Source: Actinostola sp. cb2023
Lineage: Eukaryota; Cnidaria; Anthozoa; Actiniaria; Actinostolidae
Length of the DNA stretch: 64,000 bases
NCBI GenBank assembly: GCA_033675265.1
Contig: JAUJYZ010001585.1
Span: forward strand, 1-64,000
Reading direction: 5' to 3'
In this document: positions 56,201 to 63,159 of the stretch, piece after piece
Position numbering within the stretch: the stretch's first letter is position 1
How the letters are laid out: the number at the start of each line of letters is the position of its first letter
Position numbers and translations under genes: made by a program
The notes under the pieces: model-generated
The model's input: the letters and a program-made list of their open reading frames with translations, nothing else
What the model was told of the DNA's origin: nothing
The model's database searches: none

Positions 56201-58673
56201 TATTTTTTTATTTTTTATATTTTCTTATTTACTTGTAAAGAGCATTGAGATTTATATGTAATGCGCTTTTCCAAGAATTAAATTATTATTATTATTATTA
56301 TTATTCAGAATCCAGTGGAATTTCAGATTTTTCGTCGTCTGACTTCAGTACTTCATCGAGCGAGGAAAACATTAAAAAAAAAACCAACTTCAAGTGCGAA
56401 TACTTCTAAAAACAAAGCTAGTTCAAACCCCAACAAACGAAAATCTTCTGCTCTTTCTGAGATATGGAATTCAACGATCTGCCATCATGGATATGCGGAA
56501 ATTTGCATATCTAAAAATAGCACAATTTGTGCAAAAGATGTATAAATAACTGCGCGCGTGGGCTTGTATTCCACGAGTTCACTGCTTATTAGTCCCTAAA
56601 TCATCCCCTCCCCTCTCCTTCCCGCCCTGGCCTTTTCAGCCATGAACAGCGTGCTTTTGTTCCGTAGATTATTCTAATTAGCGTTGATTATATCTTGTAG
56701 GTACCGTGTGTTCAAAGACGCTATTCTTCTTGCTCTGTTTGGTTTCACCTGCATCATGGCGTACCTTACGGTTATACATGAAACATTCAAAACGCAATAC
56801 TTCTTGACTGTGTCAGTCGTCTTGCAGGTAAAACGTCTTGGAAATTGTATCCATAGTGATACTACTGTGTTTCGTGACATGGGCTCCCTGTGGCAATGTA
56901 AGGACGGGGTGGACTTGGTACCGAGACTGAGCTTGTTTCAAGTCATTCTCGTACCCAGAGCCCACTCATCAAAAAATGAGGAGAAGGCTCTGAGTACGAG
57001 AATGGCTTCAAGTCTTCTTTTATTTGCCATTTGTCGCAGGGAACCCAACTAAAAAGAGGTCGCTTAAAGTGCAACTAACCCCTATGAGATTGTTTTAAAA
57101 ATCTATTCAATATAAGCTGAATAGTTGGTATTCAATATAAGCTGAATAGTTGGTGCGCTTCAGTATTTTTTGATTTGAACCTTGCGTTTATGAGTTATAG
57201 AGGTTTGAAATCTCAATATGCAAATTTGATGACGTCTACTAAGGAATTTGCCATAACTTATTTAGACTTTTTCAAGAAGAACGTATTTTTTGAAATGGGG
57301 AAAAAAGTTATAAAATCATTTATAAAGACTGAAAATATTCTGTAAGTTTTCAAATGTCAATAATCAGCACAAGGGCGTTTTTGTATAATAAATGATTCCT
57401 TAGTAGACATCATCAAATTTGCATATTGAGATTTCAAACCTCTATAACTCATAAACGCAAGGTTCAAATCACAAAATACTGAACCCACCAACTATTCAGC
57501 TTATATTGAATAGATTTTTAATGTAATCTCATAGGGGTTAGTTGCACTCAGTTTAAGGACAAAGTATTTCACTGCAGAGTTATTATGGTTAACATGTATT
57601 TTTTTGTCTTTGAATCAGGCTGTCGCTATGTTCGTCTTTGGGCGAGAAGTGAGTATTAGAATGTGTATTAGAGTCATTTTCGTATGAGTGGGAAACCTAC
57701 GGCACGGAGTTACGGTCACGGTACGGAATCGAAGACAACCAATCACAGCGCGCAAAATCATTGCTCAACCAATCAGAATGCTTGGACACGACACGGTTAC
57801 CGCCGGCACGAACCGTACCGTAACTACTTCCCACTCATATGAAAACGACTCTGTTTGCTTTTATTTCTGGATGTAGTACTAACGTTATGCTTTGAAACAG
57901 GGTCGTAAGGACTTTGTCAAACGAACTGCCAAGGGCCAGAAAGTCGAAAATGACACTTTTTCTCAAAACACCAACGAAGAAGAGTTCGAGAAATTCGAAG
58001 ACGAGACTTCGTCGAGGTCCAGTCGACACAGCCACATGAAGGATTTGAAAGGAGTAAGTCTCGCTATCACCTAACTGTATGTATGTCTGTGTGTCTGTGA
58101 ATTGGTTGTCTGTCTATGTCAGTCAGTCAGTCTGTCGGTCTGCTCACCTCAGACTTGTCGTTCTGTCTGTGTCAGCCAGTCTGTCGGTCGATGGGTCTGC
58201 TCGTCTATCTACAGCTCGACTTGTCTGTCTGTCTATCAGACTGAGTCAGTTTTCGGTCTGCCCCAGCTCGACTTGTCTGTCTGTCTATCAGACTGAGTCA
58301 GTCTTCGGTCTGCCTCAGCTCGACTTGTCTGTCCGTCTATCAGACTGAGTCAGTTTTCGGTCTGCCCCAGCTCGACCTGATTGTTTACCTGTCTACATAC
58401 CTATAGTCTCCCTCGCAGCCGTGTTTAGTGTCGTCAGAGCGTTGCGTAACGACACTAAACACGGCTGCGAGGGAGACTAACATACCTACTACTTGCCTAT
58501 CTGTATCTTACCCTAGTTGCCCTTGTTCCACATGTCTGTTTATCTAATTCTGTTGGATGCTATTTCTCCTTGAAACGAGCAGTCATCATGTCGTGTTTTC
58601 ACAGGATCGATCTCCCGCAAAGAAAGCACCAAAACCTAAAAGTGGCAAGGAGTACGACGATGTGGACACTTAG
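33776..58673 (+). CDS. Adhesion GPCR: signal peptide, SEA, TSP1, CUB, GPS, 7TM; 25 exons
   Basis: About 1048 residues. Exons: 33776-33805, 33915-33969, 35763-35912, 38032-38453, 38770-38916, 39609-39729, 43069-43178, 43254-43315, 44444-44595, 46062-46229, 46312-46674, 47751-47865, 48922-49039, 49385-49455, 49668-49785, 51085-51185, 52084-52183, 53068-53221, 53806-53872, 54015-54081, 55650-55726, 56701-56827, 57619-57648, 57901-58053, 58605-58673. Phases chain throughout; the exon 6 acceptor is uncertain. Order: signal peptide ([12 protein letters not shown]), a Cys-containing segment, Ser/Gly tract, SEA domain (about 310-410, GSVIS motif), TSP1 (GGWSNYSTW, about 417-472), CUB (about 473-592), a short GAIN-like region with GPS ([14 protein letters not shown]), seven membrane segments, and a Lys/Glu/Ser-rich tail. 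[11 protein letters not shown] in loop 2 is typical of family B2. GPS Cys and Trp are kept, but Gly replaces the cleavage Thr/Ser. Ligand unknown. Confidence 0.88.
35281..35690. mobile_element. Foldback element before receptor exon 3
   Basis: GGACTGGGAACGAGTTTA at the left pairs with TAAACTCGTTCCCAGGG at the right. Contains a small perfect hairpin at about 35605-35632 (AACTCGTGGAT and ATCCACGAGTT). Confidence 0.55.
36665..36770 (-). ncRNA. U6 snRNA-like copy, probably a pseudogene
   Basis: On the minus strand, 36738-36708 is a continuous 31-nt match to the U6 core, including GGAACGATACAGAGA and GATTAGCATG. These are the ACAGAGA box and the following conserved segment. Both sides are degenerate: the 5' stem-loop (about GCTGCTGACCACAACTTCTG) and the 3' part (GCGCTATGGTGACC, then AGATTTGGCG) align only roughly, and no clean T-run terminator follows. 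It sits in the receptor intron 35913-38031. A functional U6 would be almost invariant, so a decayed copy is likeliest. Confidence 0.65.
37316..37480. mobile_element. CAGTCGAACCTCG-type DNA element
   Basis: Begins ACAGTCGAACCTCGATTAAG and ends CTTAGCTTCGACTATA, imperfect inverted termini of the pogo/Tigger style. Interior repeats CCGCTAAATAG and GACCGCTTA. Confidence 0.65.
38258..38374 (+). repeat. 15-bp coding repeat giving a Ser/Gly tract in the receptor
   Basis: Eight tandem units of TCATCTGGTGGGTCC inside exon 4 of the adhesion GPCR. They encode SSGGS units, frame-preserving because the unit is 15 bp. The segment before it is Ser/Asn/Thr-rich with several N-glycosylation sequons, so this is probably an extracellular mucin-like linker. 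Confidence 0.88.
38529..38721. mobile_element. TA-flanked MITE (GAGTCGTTTTCG family), copy 2
   Basis: GAGTCGTTTTCGTATGAGTG at the left and its near complement at the right, with TA on both sides. Fills most of the 316-bp receptor intron 38454-38769. Confidence 0.85.
38950..39545. repeat. CTGA/CTGGCGGA minisatellite
   Basis: Alternating GACTGACTGGCG and GACTGGCG units for about 600 bp, starting 33 bp after the exon 5 donor. Minus-strand Ser/Val/Gln frames here are artefacts. Confidence 0.93.
39789..40062. repeat. (CTTC)n tetranucleotide, about 270 bp
   Basis: Uninterrupted TTCC/CTTC units, about 68 copies, starting 60 bp after the exon 6 donor. Purely pyrimidine on the plus strand. Confidence 0.97.
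40118..40231. mobile_element. Small foldback element
   Basis: CGTTCGTTGAACAATC at the left pairs with GATTGTTCAACGAACA at the right, and CTCTAACTGCAAGA pairs with TCTTGCAGTTAGAG. Confidence 0.7.
40391..40400. promoter_or_regulatory. NRF1-type palindrome
   Basis: Exact GCGCATGCGC, the NRF1 binding consensus found in many TATA-less animal promoters. It lies 199 bp upstream of the ATG of a candidate nested gene, in a patch that is less AT-rich than its surroundings. Confidence 0.45.
40599..40872 (+). CDS. Candidate nested small gene, 5' exons only
   Basis: ATG at 40599 opens an acidic then basic frame ([20 protein letters not shown], then [14 protein letters not shown]) to a GTAAGT donor at 40738. 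After a 47-nt intron it resumes at 40785 ([20 protein letters not shown], then HLPAPYKK). The amphipathic composition looks like a coiled coil and unlike random sequence. Without splicing the frame stops after nine more codons. I cannot find where exon 2 ends, because a CAT triplet tract begins near 40895. It lies in the same orientation inside the receptor intron 39730-43068 and its frame does not fit the receptor. Family not recognised. It could be a real nested gene, a 5'-gene fragment captured by duplication, or a receptor-independent transcript. Confidence 0.45.
40895..43000. repeat. 2.1-kb CAT/CAC/TAA triplet tract with higher-order units
   Basis: Dominated by CATCATCATCGCCATAATCA blocks in the first part and CACTATCATCATCATCATAA blocks in the second. 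Longer units of 100 to 300 bp are duplicated, for example segments around ATCAAATGATCGCCACTGCC at 41730 and 42905. His/Ile, Met/Val and Asp frames are artefacts. Receptor intron 39730-43068. Confidence 0.95.
43354..43744. mobile_element. TTAA-flanked palindromic MITE, copy 2
   Basis: TTAA at 43350-43353 and 43745-43748. Arms contain TTTGCGAGTTATAA and its complement. Two inverted TGACGTCA (CRE-type) sites lie near 43489 and 43671. Intron 43316-44443 of the receptor. Confidence 0.8.
43759..43929. mobile_element. TA-flanked MITE (GAGTCGTTTTCG family), copy 3, left end lost
   Basis: Right end ACGAAAACGACTC followed by TA; the left arm is truncated to GAGTGGGAAACC. Directly abuts the preceding TTAA element. 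Confidence 0.8.
44043..44280. mobile_element. Foldback element
   Basis: TACGCGGGCTCAGAAGTT at the left pairs with AACTTCTGAGCCCGCGTA at the right. Interior carries CACTCGAGCGG-like GC-rich sequence. Confidence 0.75.
44298..44378. mobile_element. Small foldback element
   Basis: GTAGCCTCTCAAAGCAGACG at the left pairs with CGTTTGCTTTAGGAGGCTAC at the right; ends 65 bp before receptor exon 9. Confidence 0.7.
44640..45895. repeat. TTG/GAT triplet tract with duplicated cassettes
   Basis: Over 1.2 kb of TTG-rich triplets. A cassette of roughly 120 to 240 bp containing TTTTTTGTCGTTCTTGATGA and CCACACATTCTCCGTGG occurs about four times between 45320 and 45710. Receptor intron 44596-46061. Leu, Val, Gln and Asn frames are artefacts. 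Confidence 0.93.
46690..47440. repeat. 128-bp minisatellite after the CUB exon
   Basis: Units start with GTAAGTGGAGGATGGGAAG (about 46798, 46924, 47050, 47178, 47306) and carry CTGCATCGTCTCCGAAGGGC and CTGCATCGTCGCCGAAGG. The 128-bp period gives overlapping plus frames of 77 to 127 codons that are not genes. Receptor intron 46675-47750. Confidence 0.93.
48186..48418. mobile_element. Foldback element
   Basis: ATACTCCAGTTTCGAG at the left pairs with CTCGAAACTGGAGTAT at the right; TTGACAAACAAGAG and TGCTCAGGCTTAG also have partners. Receptor intron 47866-48921. Confidence 0.7.
48591..48745. mobile_element. Foldback element
   Basis: AGAAGATGACTCTCCGTGCT at the left pairs with AGCACCGAGAGTCATCTTCT at the right, with inner arms GAGGTCTTGAAAGCTGCT and its near complement. 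Confidence 0.8.
49206..49362. mobile_element. Foldback element just before receptor exon 14
   Basis: TTAGTCCAGAACTGGCCCCAC at the left end pairs with TGGGTCCAGTTCTGGACTAA at the right (20-base arms given). Ends 22 bp before the exon at 49385. Confidence 0.7.
49918..50363. mobile_element. TTAA-flanked palindromic MITE, copy 3
   Basis: TTAA at 49914-49917 and 50364-50367; terminal repeats AGTGTATATGACACGAAATG and its complement. Arms of more than 130 bp include the inverted TGACGTCA sites near 50045 and 50221. The clearest member of its family here. Receptor intron 49786-51084. Confidence 0.88.
50452..50696. mobile_element. TA-flanked MITE (GAGTCGTTTTCG family), copy 4, with internal duplication
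   Basis: Outer arms GTTTTCGTACGAGTGGG and CCCACTCATACGAAAACGAC. A segment of about 95 bp containing TTTGATTGGATGAGATGC-type sequence and GGTACCGT occurs twice in tandem. Confidence 0.78.
50890..51103. repeat. Tandem duplication of a 3' splice site and exon edge
   Basis: Two 107-bp units: intron end plus about 20 bp of exon. The second unit is the live acceptor of receptor exon 16 (51085, first membrane segment). The first has its own TTTTCTAG acceptor and an exon-like ATTGTTCATACGGAGTTC that runs into an in-frame TAG at 50997-50999. Confidence 0.85.
51548..51759. mobile_element. TA-flanked MITE (GAGTCGTTTTCG family), copy 5
   Basis: GAGTCGTTTTCGTACGAGTG at the left, CACTCCTACGAAAACGCCTC at the right. 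Interior shares the TTGATTGGATGAGATGC block with copy 4. Confidence 0.8.
51815..51973. mobile_element. TA-flanked MITE (GAGTCGTTTTCG family), copy 6
   Basis: GAGTCGTTTTCGTATGAGTG at the left; degenerate right end ACGGAAACTC followed by TA. Lies 55 bp from copy 5 in receptor intron 51186-52083. Confidence 0.75.
52463..52995. mobile_element. pogo/Tigger-like non-autonomous element with TATAACGAT repeats
   Basis: Left end CGAACCTCGATATAACGAT, right end ATCGTTATATCGAGGTTCCA then CTGTA: inverted termini typical of pogo/Tigger elements. GATATAACGAT recurs near both ends. No transposase. Receptor intron 52184-53067. Confidence 0.75.
53228..53268. repeat. (TAA)n microsatellite
   Basis: About 13 AAT triplets starting 7 bp after the exon 18 donor. 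Confidence 0.9.
54309..55594. repeat. 32-bp satellite, about 40 copies, four unit types
   Basis: Constant part GGTTAAACTAGTAGAGACTG with a variable five-base block: ACCGG, AGTGG, AGCAG or AGCGG. One interruption (ACCGTGGATTCAATGATT) near 55331 and a few single substitutions. Receptor intron 54082-55649. Confidence 0.95.
56005..56307 (+). mobile_element. LINE 3' end with (TTA)n tail
   Basis: A 37-codon frame at 56005-56118 encodes the C-terminal signature of many LINE polyproteins: [19 protein letters not shown], then [13 protein letters not shown]. It is followed by an AT-rich 3' UTR (TAATGCGCTTTTCC) and TTA triplets at 56281-56306. Strongly 5'-truncated. Receptor intron 55727-56700. Confidence 0.75.
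56943..57005. mobile_element. Short foldback
   Basis: CATTCTCGTACCCAGAGCC at the left pairs with GGCTCTGAGTACGAGAATG at the right. Confidence 0.65.
57068..57548. mobile_element. TTAA-flanked palindromic MITE, divergent member
   Basis: TTAA at 57064-57067 and 57553-57556; termini AGTGCAACTAACCCCTATGA and its complement. The arms carry TTGAACCTTGCGTTTATGAG and partner, parallel in layout to copies 1-3 but clearly diverged. Receptor intron 56828-57618. Confidence 0.75.
57671..57851. mobile_element. TA-flanked MITE (GAGTCGTTTTCG family), copy 7
   Basis: GAGTCATTTTCGTATGAGTG at the left, CACTCATATGAAAACGACTC at the right. Nearly fills the 252-bp intron between receptor exons 23 and 24. Confidence 0.85.
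58085..58380. repeat. CTGTCTGT/CAGTC minisatellite, about 60-bp units
   Basis: GTCTATCAGACTGAGTCAGT and CAGCTCGACTTGTCTGTC recur three to four times in the last receptor intron. Confidence 0.88.
58405..58478. mobile_element. Perfect short foldback
   Basis: AGTCTCCCTCGCAGCCGTGT at the left pairs exactly with its complement at the right; 30-base arms around a 14-base loop. Last receptor intron. Confidence 0.75.
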
Positions 58674-58927
58674 TACAACCCCACGGATATATCAAGCATA
58701 TAATACCCCACGCCACGCTCATGACACTATAATATGACCATATATAGAACCCCATACCCCACCGAGTCACTTTGCATGCCATTGATTGATTCCACAAAAC
58801 GCTAGACACAGTGTAGTCCTGAAATAATGAACGACACCGACAATTATATAATTAGGTCTTATAATTCTAGTATTAACGGTAGTCTTGCCAAAGCCTGTGA
58901 CTACTACGGTGCACTGGCACTCAGTTT

Positions 58928-59199
58928 TAGCCACAGGCAACCCAAATTCCTATTTAGTGGTTTTTGATAAATGTTTTAAAAGGGTGAGAATTTGATTGAA
59001 AAATAAAGCACACCATCATTTCTTCAAAAGTCGTATTTTGTCATAGGAGAAAAAACGCTCAAATCACCAAATAAACGACAAAAAAAAAACTTTTGAAGAA
59101 ATGATATGTTTATTACAATCAAATTCTCGCCCTTTTAAGAAATTTAGAATTTTACCAAAAAGCGGCACTAGATAGGAGCTTGGGTTGCCTGTGTTTTAG
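58928..59199. mobile_element. Foldback element in the receptor 3' region, carrying AATAAA
   Basis: ACAGGCAACCCAA at the left pairs with TTGGGTTGCCTGT at the right; inner arms GAGAATTTGATTG and CAATCAAATTCTC also pair. An AATAAA at 59002-59007 lies inside it, 330 bp after the receptor stop codon. Confidence 0.75.
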
Positions 59200-60648
59200 C
59201 GTAGCGATGGCGCGCAATGGAGTAGACGACTCATACTTTTCCAAGAGTTATTAATAAGGATTATGTATTATGTGGTCAGAGACTCGATAGGAACCCAGTA
59301 CTTCAAATATAACGTGTACAATTTCTAAGCAACAGAAACGCCTTGCATTCTGCCTAGTATTTAATTACTCACCAAGTGAAATTTGCAGCACGTCAACCAT
59401 TTTTAAATTAAAATTCATTTTCGCACTATACTATACTGTATTTGTTGATCGTTGTTTTATCGGAACTCAAGTTTCTGTGTATTGACCGGGATCTGGCGTT
59501 GTCGTATGTTCTTCCTCGCGTCGGAAAAGTTTGTTTTTCTTGCAATTTTTTGAGAGTTTTTTTGTTTTCGAATTGTACAATTTACTCGCCTAATCGCTGA
59601 TGTTTACACGCAAGTTTTTAAGTGTACAGCTCTGGTATTCGTTGAATTTAGGTGTCGATGATACCTCGCCAGTGGCTTTTTATGCGTTTTTTTGTGTGTA
59701 GACTTAATATAATGTCAAAATATTCACAATTCCGTACCAGAAACGTATGTTAGAGAATTAGATGACGTACATCTCTTCTCCGTTTTCTGTCAACCATCTC
59801 AACTCCATCTCCGTTTTTAATGTCAATCTTTACTCAGACGTTTGCTTACGACTGACTGAACTTCTGACTAGTGACATGTTGTTGTCACAGATAGTTTTTC
59901 GTTCAATCAATTTGAATGTATTGTCAGCAACAAGCGATGGCGTTGTGCCTTCAGCTGTTGAACGATATTGACAGACTCAACTTGTGTGTGATGTCTCAAG
60001 GACTTCGCCAAGATGTTATGTCAAAATCGCTCAAAATGAACCGTAGCAATAAAAGTAATTGTGTCATTTAATCCTCTATTTGTTTAAGATTTCACAGCAC
60101 TTCATATCTTGGAAAAGTAAATCGAATCCTTGAATTCGGAACCGGAGAGTAGAATAAACCCTTTCGATAAATAGGTAGAATTCCTGGTCAGGGCGGAGGT
60201 GGGTGTTTCATTCACGACAGATATGGAATAGTCTAGAGCAAGCTAGCCTCGCTCTATATACAACACAGTGCTGAATATATTTTACTCTTCATTTCGAACC
60301 ATCAGCTGAGTCAACTAAAGGAGACAGCTTTATTAAATCGTCAGTCAAGTTTTCGAATTCGGAAGCGAGGGGACTAATGAATGTCCGCGCTGATATCTAT
60401 GTACACTCGTTTGAGACGAGAGGAACAGAACATTGGTATAACACTGTAAATTGAATCGGATATTTAGTCGAAGGATTGGAGAGTTATCGAGTCAACGTTG
60501 CGTTTATCAATCCACTTCAACGCTACTGTATCCACGCTGACAAGGTTACTAGTTTTGTGACGCTTAACTTCAGAGTTTGTGATAATCGCCTTCAGCTGGT
60601 CTTGCTCATTCTCATTCTCATTCTGATCTCGCTAGTGCGTGATCAAGA
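59200..60648. other. Intergenic stretch between the two receptors
   Basis: No exon, RNA gene or clear repeat seen. Short random frames only. The 5' leader and promoter of the class A receptor should lie toward the 3' end; CTCATTCTCATTCTCATTCT sits 30 bp before its ATG. Confidence 0.5.
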
Positions 60649-61725
60649 ATGGCGAACCAGACAAACCTTACCTCCGAGATGCTCATCTCTGTGTACTACA
60701 CAACGCAGTTACTGTCGTGTGTGCTTCTTGTCGTGCTGAGCATCATTACTGTGGTTGGCAATGGGCTTCTTTTACTGGCCACGTGGAAGGACCCGTTCAA
60801 GAGTTTCAAAAATCCTTCGTCCAACTTCGTTTTCAGCCTAGGACTGGCTAATTTGCTCATCGGTCTAATACTCGACCCATTAATCATATATTTGAACCTT
60901 ATGATTTACCGTGAGCGCGAAGGGGTTTTGACGCATGCGCATTTCCATCGAGTTTCTGACGCCGCCTTGAAGTTCAGCATGGTTACTCTGAACGCGTCGT
61001 TTTTGACGGTATTAGCTTTGACTTGGTGTCAGGTTCTTGCCGTAGCATCACCTCACAAGTACAAGACGGAGATAACCTCGACCAAGAGCTTATTTTGCGT
61101 GTGCTGCATTTGGTGTTATACGATTTTGTTTTCATTACTGCCCACCATGGGACTCAGCCAAGCCCTGACAGTCGAGCTCGACCTTCATGCTAATACTACC
61201 TTCATAGTGGTGGCCTTGGTATTAGGGTACGCCGCCCTCTACAAGTCCTACCGATCCCACCTACAGTCCCAGTCGAGAAGGCTAAGTGGAACGAGCGAAG
61301 CAAGGCGAAGAAGCCACAAGCAGTTCACCGTGTTGAACCTTCTCCTTGCAGGTTTTGTGATTCTTTTCAGCGCACCGATTACCGTGGTTGGTCATGTGAG
61401 GTTTTATTGGCTGCCACATCATCCCAGCTACCGCTATCACTACCTGTTAGCGAGTATCGTTGCCAATGACATTATCTTAATGAAGTTTGCTCTAGACCCC
61501 ATAGCATATGCCTTGAGGTTGCCTAGGTATCGTCAGGCATTTAGAAGTATTCTACGACGATCGACTAACGGGGTTTCACTACCGGGGTCGCACTTGGGAC
61601 ACCCCTCGAGATGTCCGTCTAATGGCACTGGAGGGAATGATATTGGTGTTTCGAAATACGATGCAGTGGAACTTGAAACACCTAGAGCTGAAAGCAACCA
61701 AAAACAAGCGTCAAAAACCTTGTAG
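60649..61725 (+). CDS. Class A (rhodopsin-like) GPCR, intronless, no DRY motif
   Basis: 358 residues in one exon; the ATG is preceded by GATCAAGA and an N-terminal NQTNLT sequon follows. Seven hydrophobic segments: about 20-46 (VVGNGLLLLATW, the TM1 GN motif), 58-82, 105-132, 145-166, 178-200, 225-250 and 265-290. Loop 3 is basic (RRLSGTSEARRRSHK). At the end of TM3, where DRY is expected, the sequence reads ALTWCQVLAVASPHKY. TM7 ends DPIAYALRLPRYRQAF, with Asp in place of the Asn of NPxxY. No Cys is present at the extracellular end of TM3, so the usual disulfide is absent. Missing TM3 Cys and DPxxY are also features of the melanocortin-type branch, but ligand class cannot be called. The tail is Ser/Gly-rich and polar. 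Confidence 0.88.
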   Translation: MANQTNLTSEMLISVYYTTQLLSCVLLVVLSIITVVGNGLLLLATWKDPFKSFKNPSSNFVFSLGLANLLIGLILDPLIIYLNLMIYREREGVLTHAHFHRVSDAALKFSMVTLNASFLTVLALTWCQVLAVASPHKYKTEITSTKSLFCVCCIWCYTILFSLLPTMGLSQALTVELDLHANTTFIVVALVLGYAALYKSYRSHLQSQSRRLSGTSEARRRSHKQFTVLNLLLAGFVILFSAPITVVGHVRFYWLPHHPSYRYHYLLASIVANDIILMKFALDPIAYALRLPRYRQAFRSILRRSTNGVSLPGSHLGHPSRCPSNGTGGNDIGVSKYDAVELETPRAESNQKQASKTL

Positions 61726-61826
61726 TGGAAGCCGCAAAGACTCTCTTCCAATCATTGCCTTACTATATTAATTAGGGCTCCCATTGATAGCAGTACGTTT
61801 TGTTACTGAAGGGAATACCCTGTTTA

Positions 61827-61832
61827 AATAAA
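61827..61832 (+). terminator. Poly(A) signal for the class A receptor
   Basis: AATAAA 101 bp after the stop codon, followed by a T-rich ATTCATTCATTC stretch. Confidence 0.7.
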
Positions 61833-62068
61833 GGTTTTCATTCATTCATTCTAATCACGAATCGATTAACTTGATTTCACGATCGAGGGAGAGATATATG
61901 CAGCTGATATATTAGTGACCCTCCCACACGTGTAGATCCTACACACATTATTATAAATGTCGGACTGTCATCGTGATCGAAGACACTTCACGAAAGGGCA
62001 TCGCAGCGTCATTTTCAGGCATCAGGAAGCACTTTCTAAAGCCATGATTACAAACAACTGTGCAAATA

Positions 62069-62350
62069 GGTGGGAAACCTACGGTACCGTGACACTCAAC
62101 TGGCTTCCCTTCTGAACCAATCAAAAAGCGTGCAGATCCATCTCATCCAATCAAACTCTTTCAACACGGCACGGTACCGTAGCTTTCCCACTAAAAAAAA
62201 GGTAAATGCCAATATTTTACGTCCGTGCTCCTTCACCCGAAAGTGGTTTACCAGGGGGCGGACGGCGCGCCCTTTTACCCCTTCCCTCCATCAGTGCTCC
62301 GTCCTACGGGTATTTAAAGCTGCACTGAGCTCATACGAAAACGCTTTGGA
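62069..62350. mobile_element. TA-flanked MITE family, copy 8, interrupted
   Basis: GTGGGAAACCTACGGTACCG through GGTACCGTAGCTTTCCCACT matches the family interior. The outer arm CTCATACGAAAACGCT appears only at 62330-62345, after about 140 bp of unrelated A-rich then GC-rich sequence. This suggests a later insertion. Confidence 0.65.
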
Positions 62351-62483
62351 GAGGACGGTACCCCAAGGGCTCCGGCCTGGCCATGCTACGTGTAACAACA
62401 CATCACGATTAGCGAAAACAGAGTTTCTCTTTTAAGAATCAAACAGGAAAAGGTACAGACAACAGATGTGCAAATGAATGTGT

Positions 62484-62489
62484 TTATTT
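62484..62489 (-). terminator. Poly(A) signal for the minus-strand gene at the right edge
   Basis: TTTATT on the plus strand, AATAAA on the minus strand, about 300 bp after the stop codon of the exon at 62787-63151. Confidence 0.5.
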
Positions 62490-62664
62490 AAAGGAAATAT
62501 TTGTTATCAATAAATATAGCGATCATATCACATGTCGAATGTCTTAAAAACAATTCACCCAAAAAATGATACGATTGTAATAAATTAGATCCAATTTCGA
62601 CATGACAGTCAATTCCAGTCTGCACCTTTGCATCGTGCGATTTTCTTTGGACGTGCTTAATCAC

Positions 62665-62745
62665 AGTCCAGTCCCAGCCGGACTCCTTTTACCCCCGCGA
62701 TCTGACCCATAACGGAGCGGGCGAAAAAGGAGTCTGGGGCTGAAC
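62665..62745. mobile_element. Short foldback in a 3' UTR
   Basis: CAGTCCCAGCCGGACTCC at the left pairs imperfectly with GGAGTCTGGGGCTG at the right; lies between the stop codon at 62787 and the poly(A) signal. Confidence 0.55.
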
Positions 62746-62786
62746 TACGACCCTCGCAGAGGGGACGAAACGAAATCCTCAAGGAT

Positions 62787-63151
62787 TTAATCTAATTCAC
62801 ATTCATCAACATCTGATTGATCAACAGTAGTATGACCCCCTCCGTTCTCTAGATTAATAAGCGGGCGGAGTTCCTCTTCGTGGAGTTCTCCATTTCCGTT
62901 CGATAGCATTTCTCCGGCAACGTTCTCCCTTTCTGATCTAGAACTTAAATCTTTCTCTTCGGATCTCGTAGTGCTCTCGTCATTCAAAGTCCCGTTTGGC
63001 AAGTCTTTCGATACGGCCTCTTCAGAAACTGCATGAGTTTCTTCGTTAGTTCTTAAGTGATTAGCTAAATCGTCCTCTTGGTCCCCGTTCAGAGAAGTAT
63101 GATTAACGAACGAAACACTCGGGTTGTCGTTTGGTGACGATTCCGTGAACT
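62787..63151 (-). CDS. Last coding exon of an unrecognised gene, acidic tail
   Basis: Open from an acceptor (CATCTATGTTAG, exon begins at 63151 in phase 1) to a TAA at 62789-62787, about 121 residues. The segment is strongly acidic and polar (SEEKDLSSRSERENVAGEML, then EELRPLINLENGG, ending DECELD). No membrane helix or known domain. RPLINL resembles a dileucine-type sorting signal, so a cytoplasmic tail of a membrane protein is possible, but that is a guess. An in-frame ATG at 63158 precedes the acceptor and could mimic a start. Upstream exons lie beyond the window. Confidence 0.6.
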
Positions 63152-63159
63152 CTAACATA

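Noticed and set aside
58079..58348. 64-89 codon frames with CLSV repeats
   Set aside because: CTGTCTGT minisatellite in the last receptor intron.
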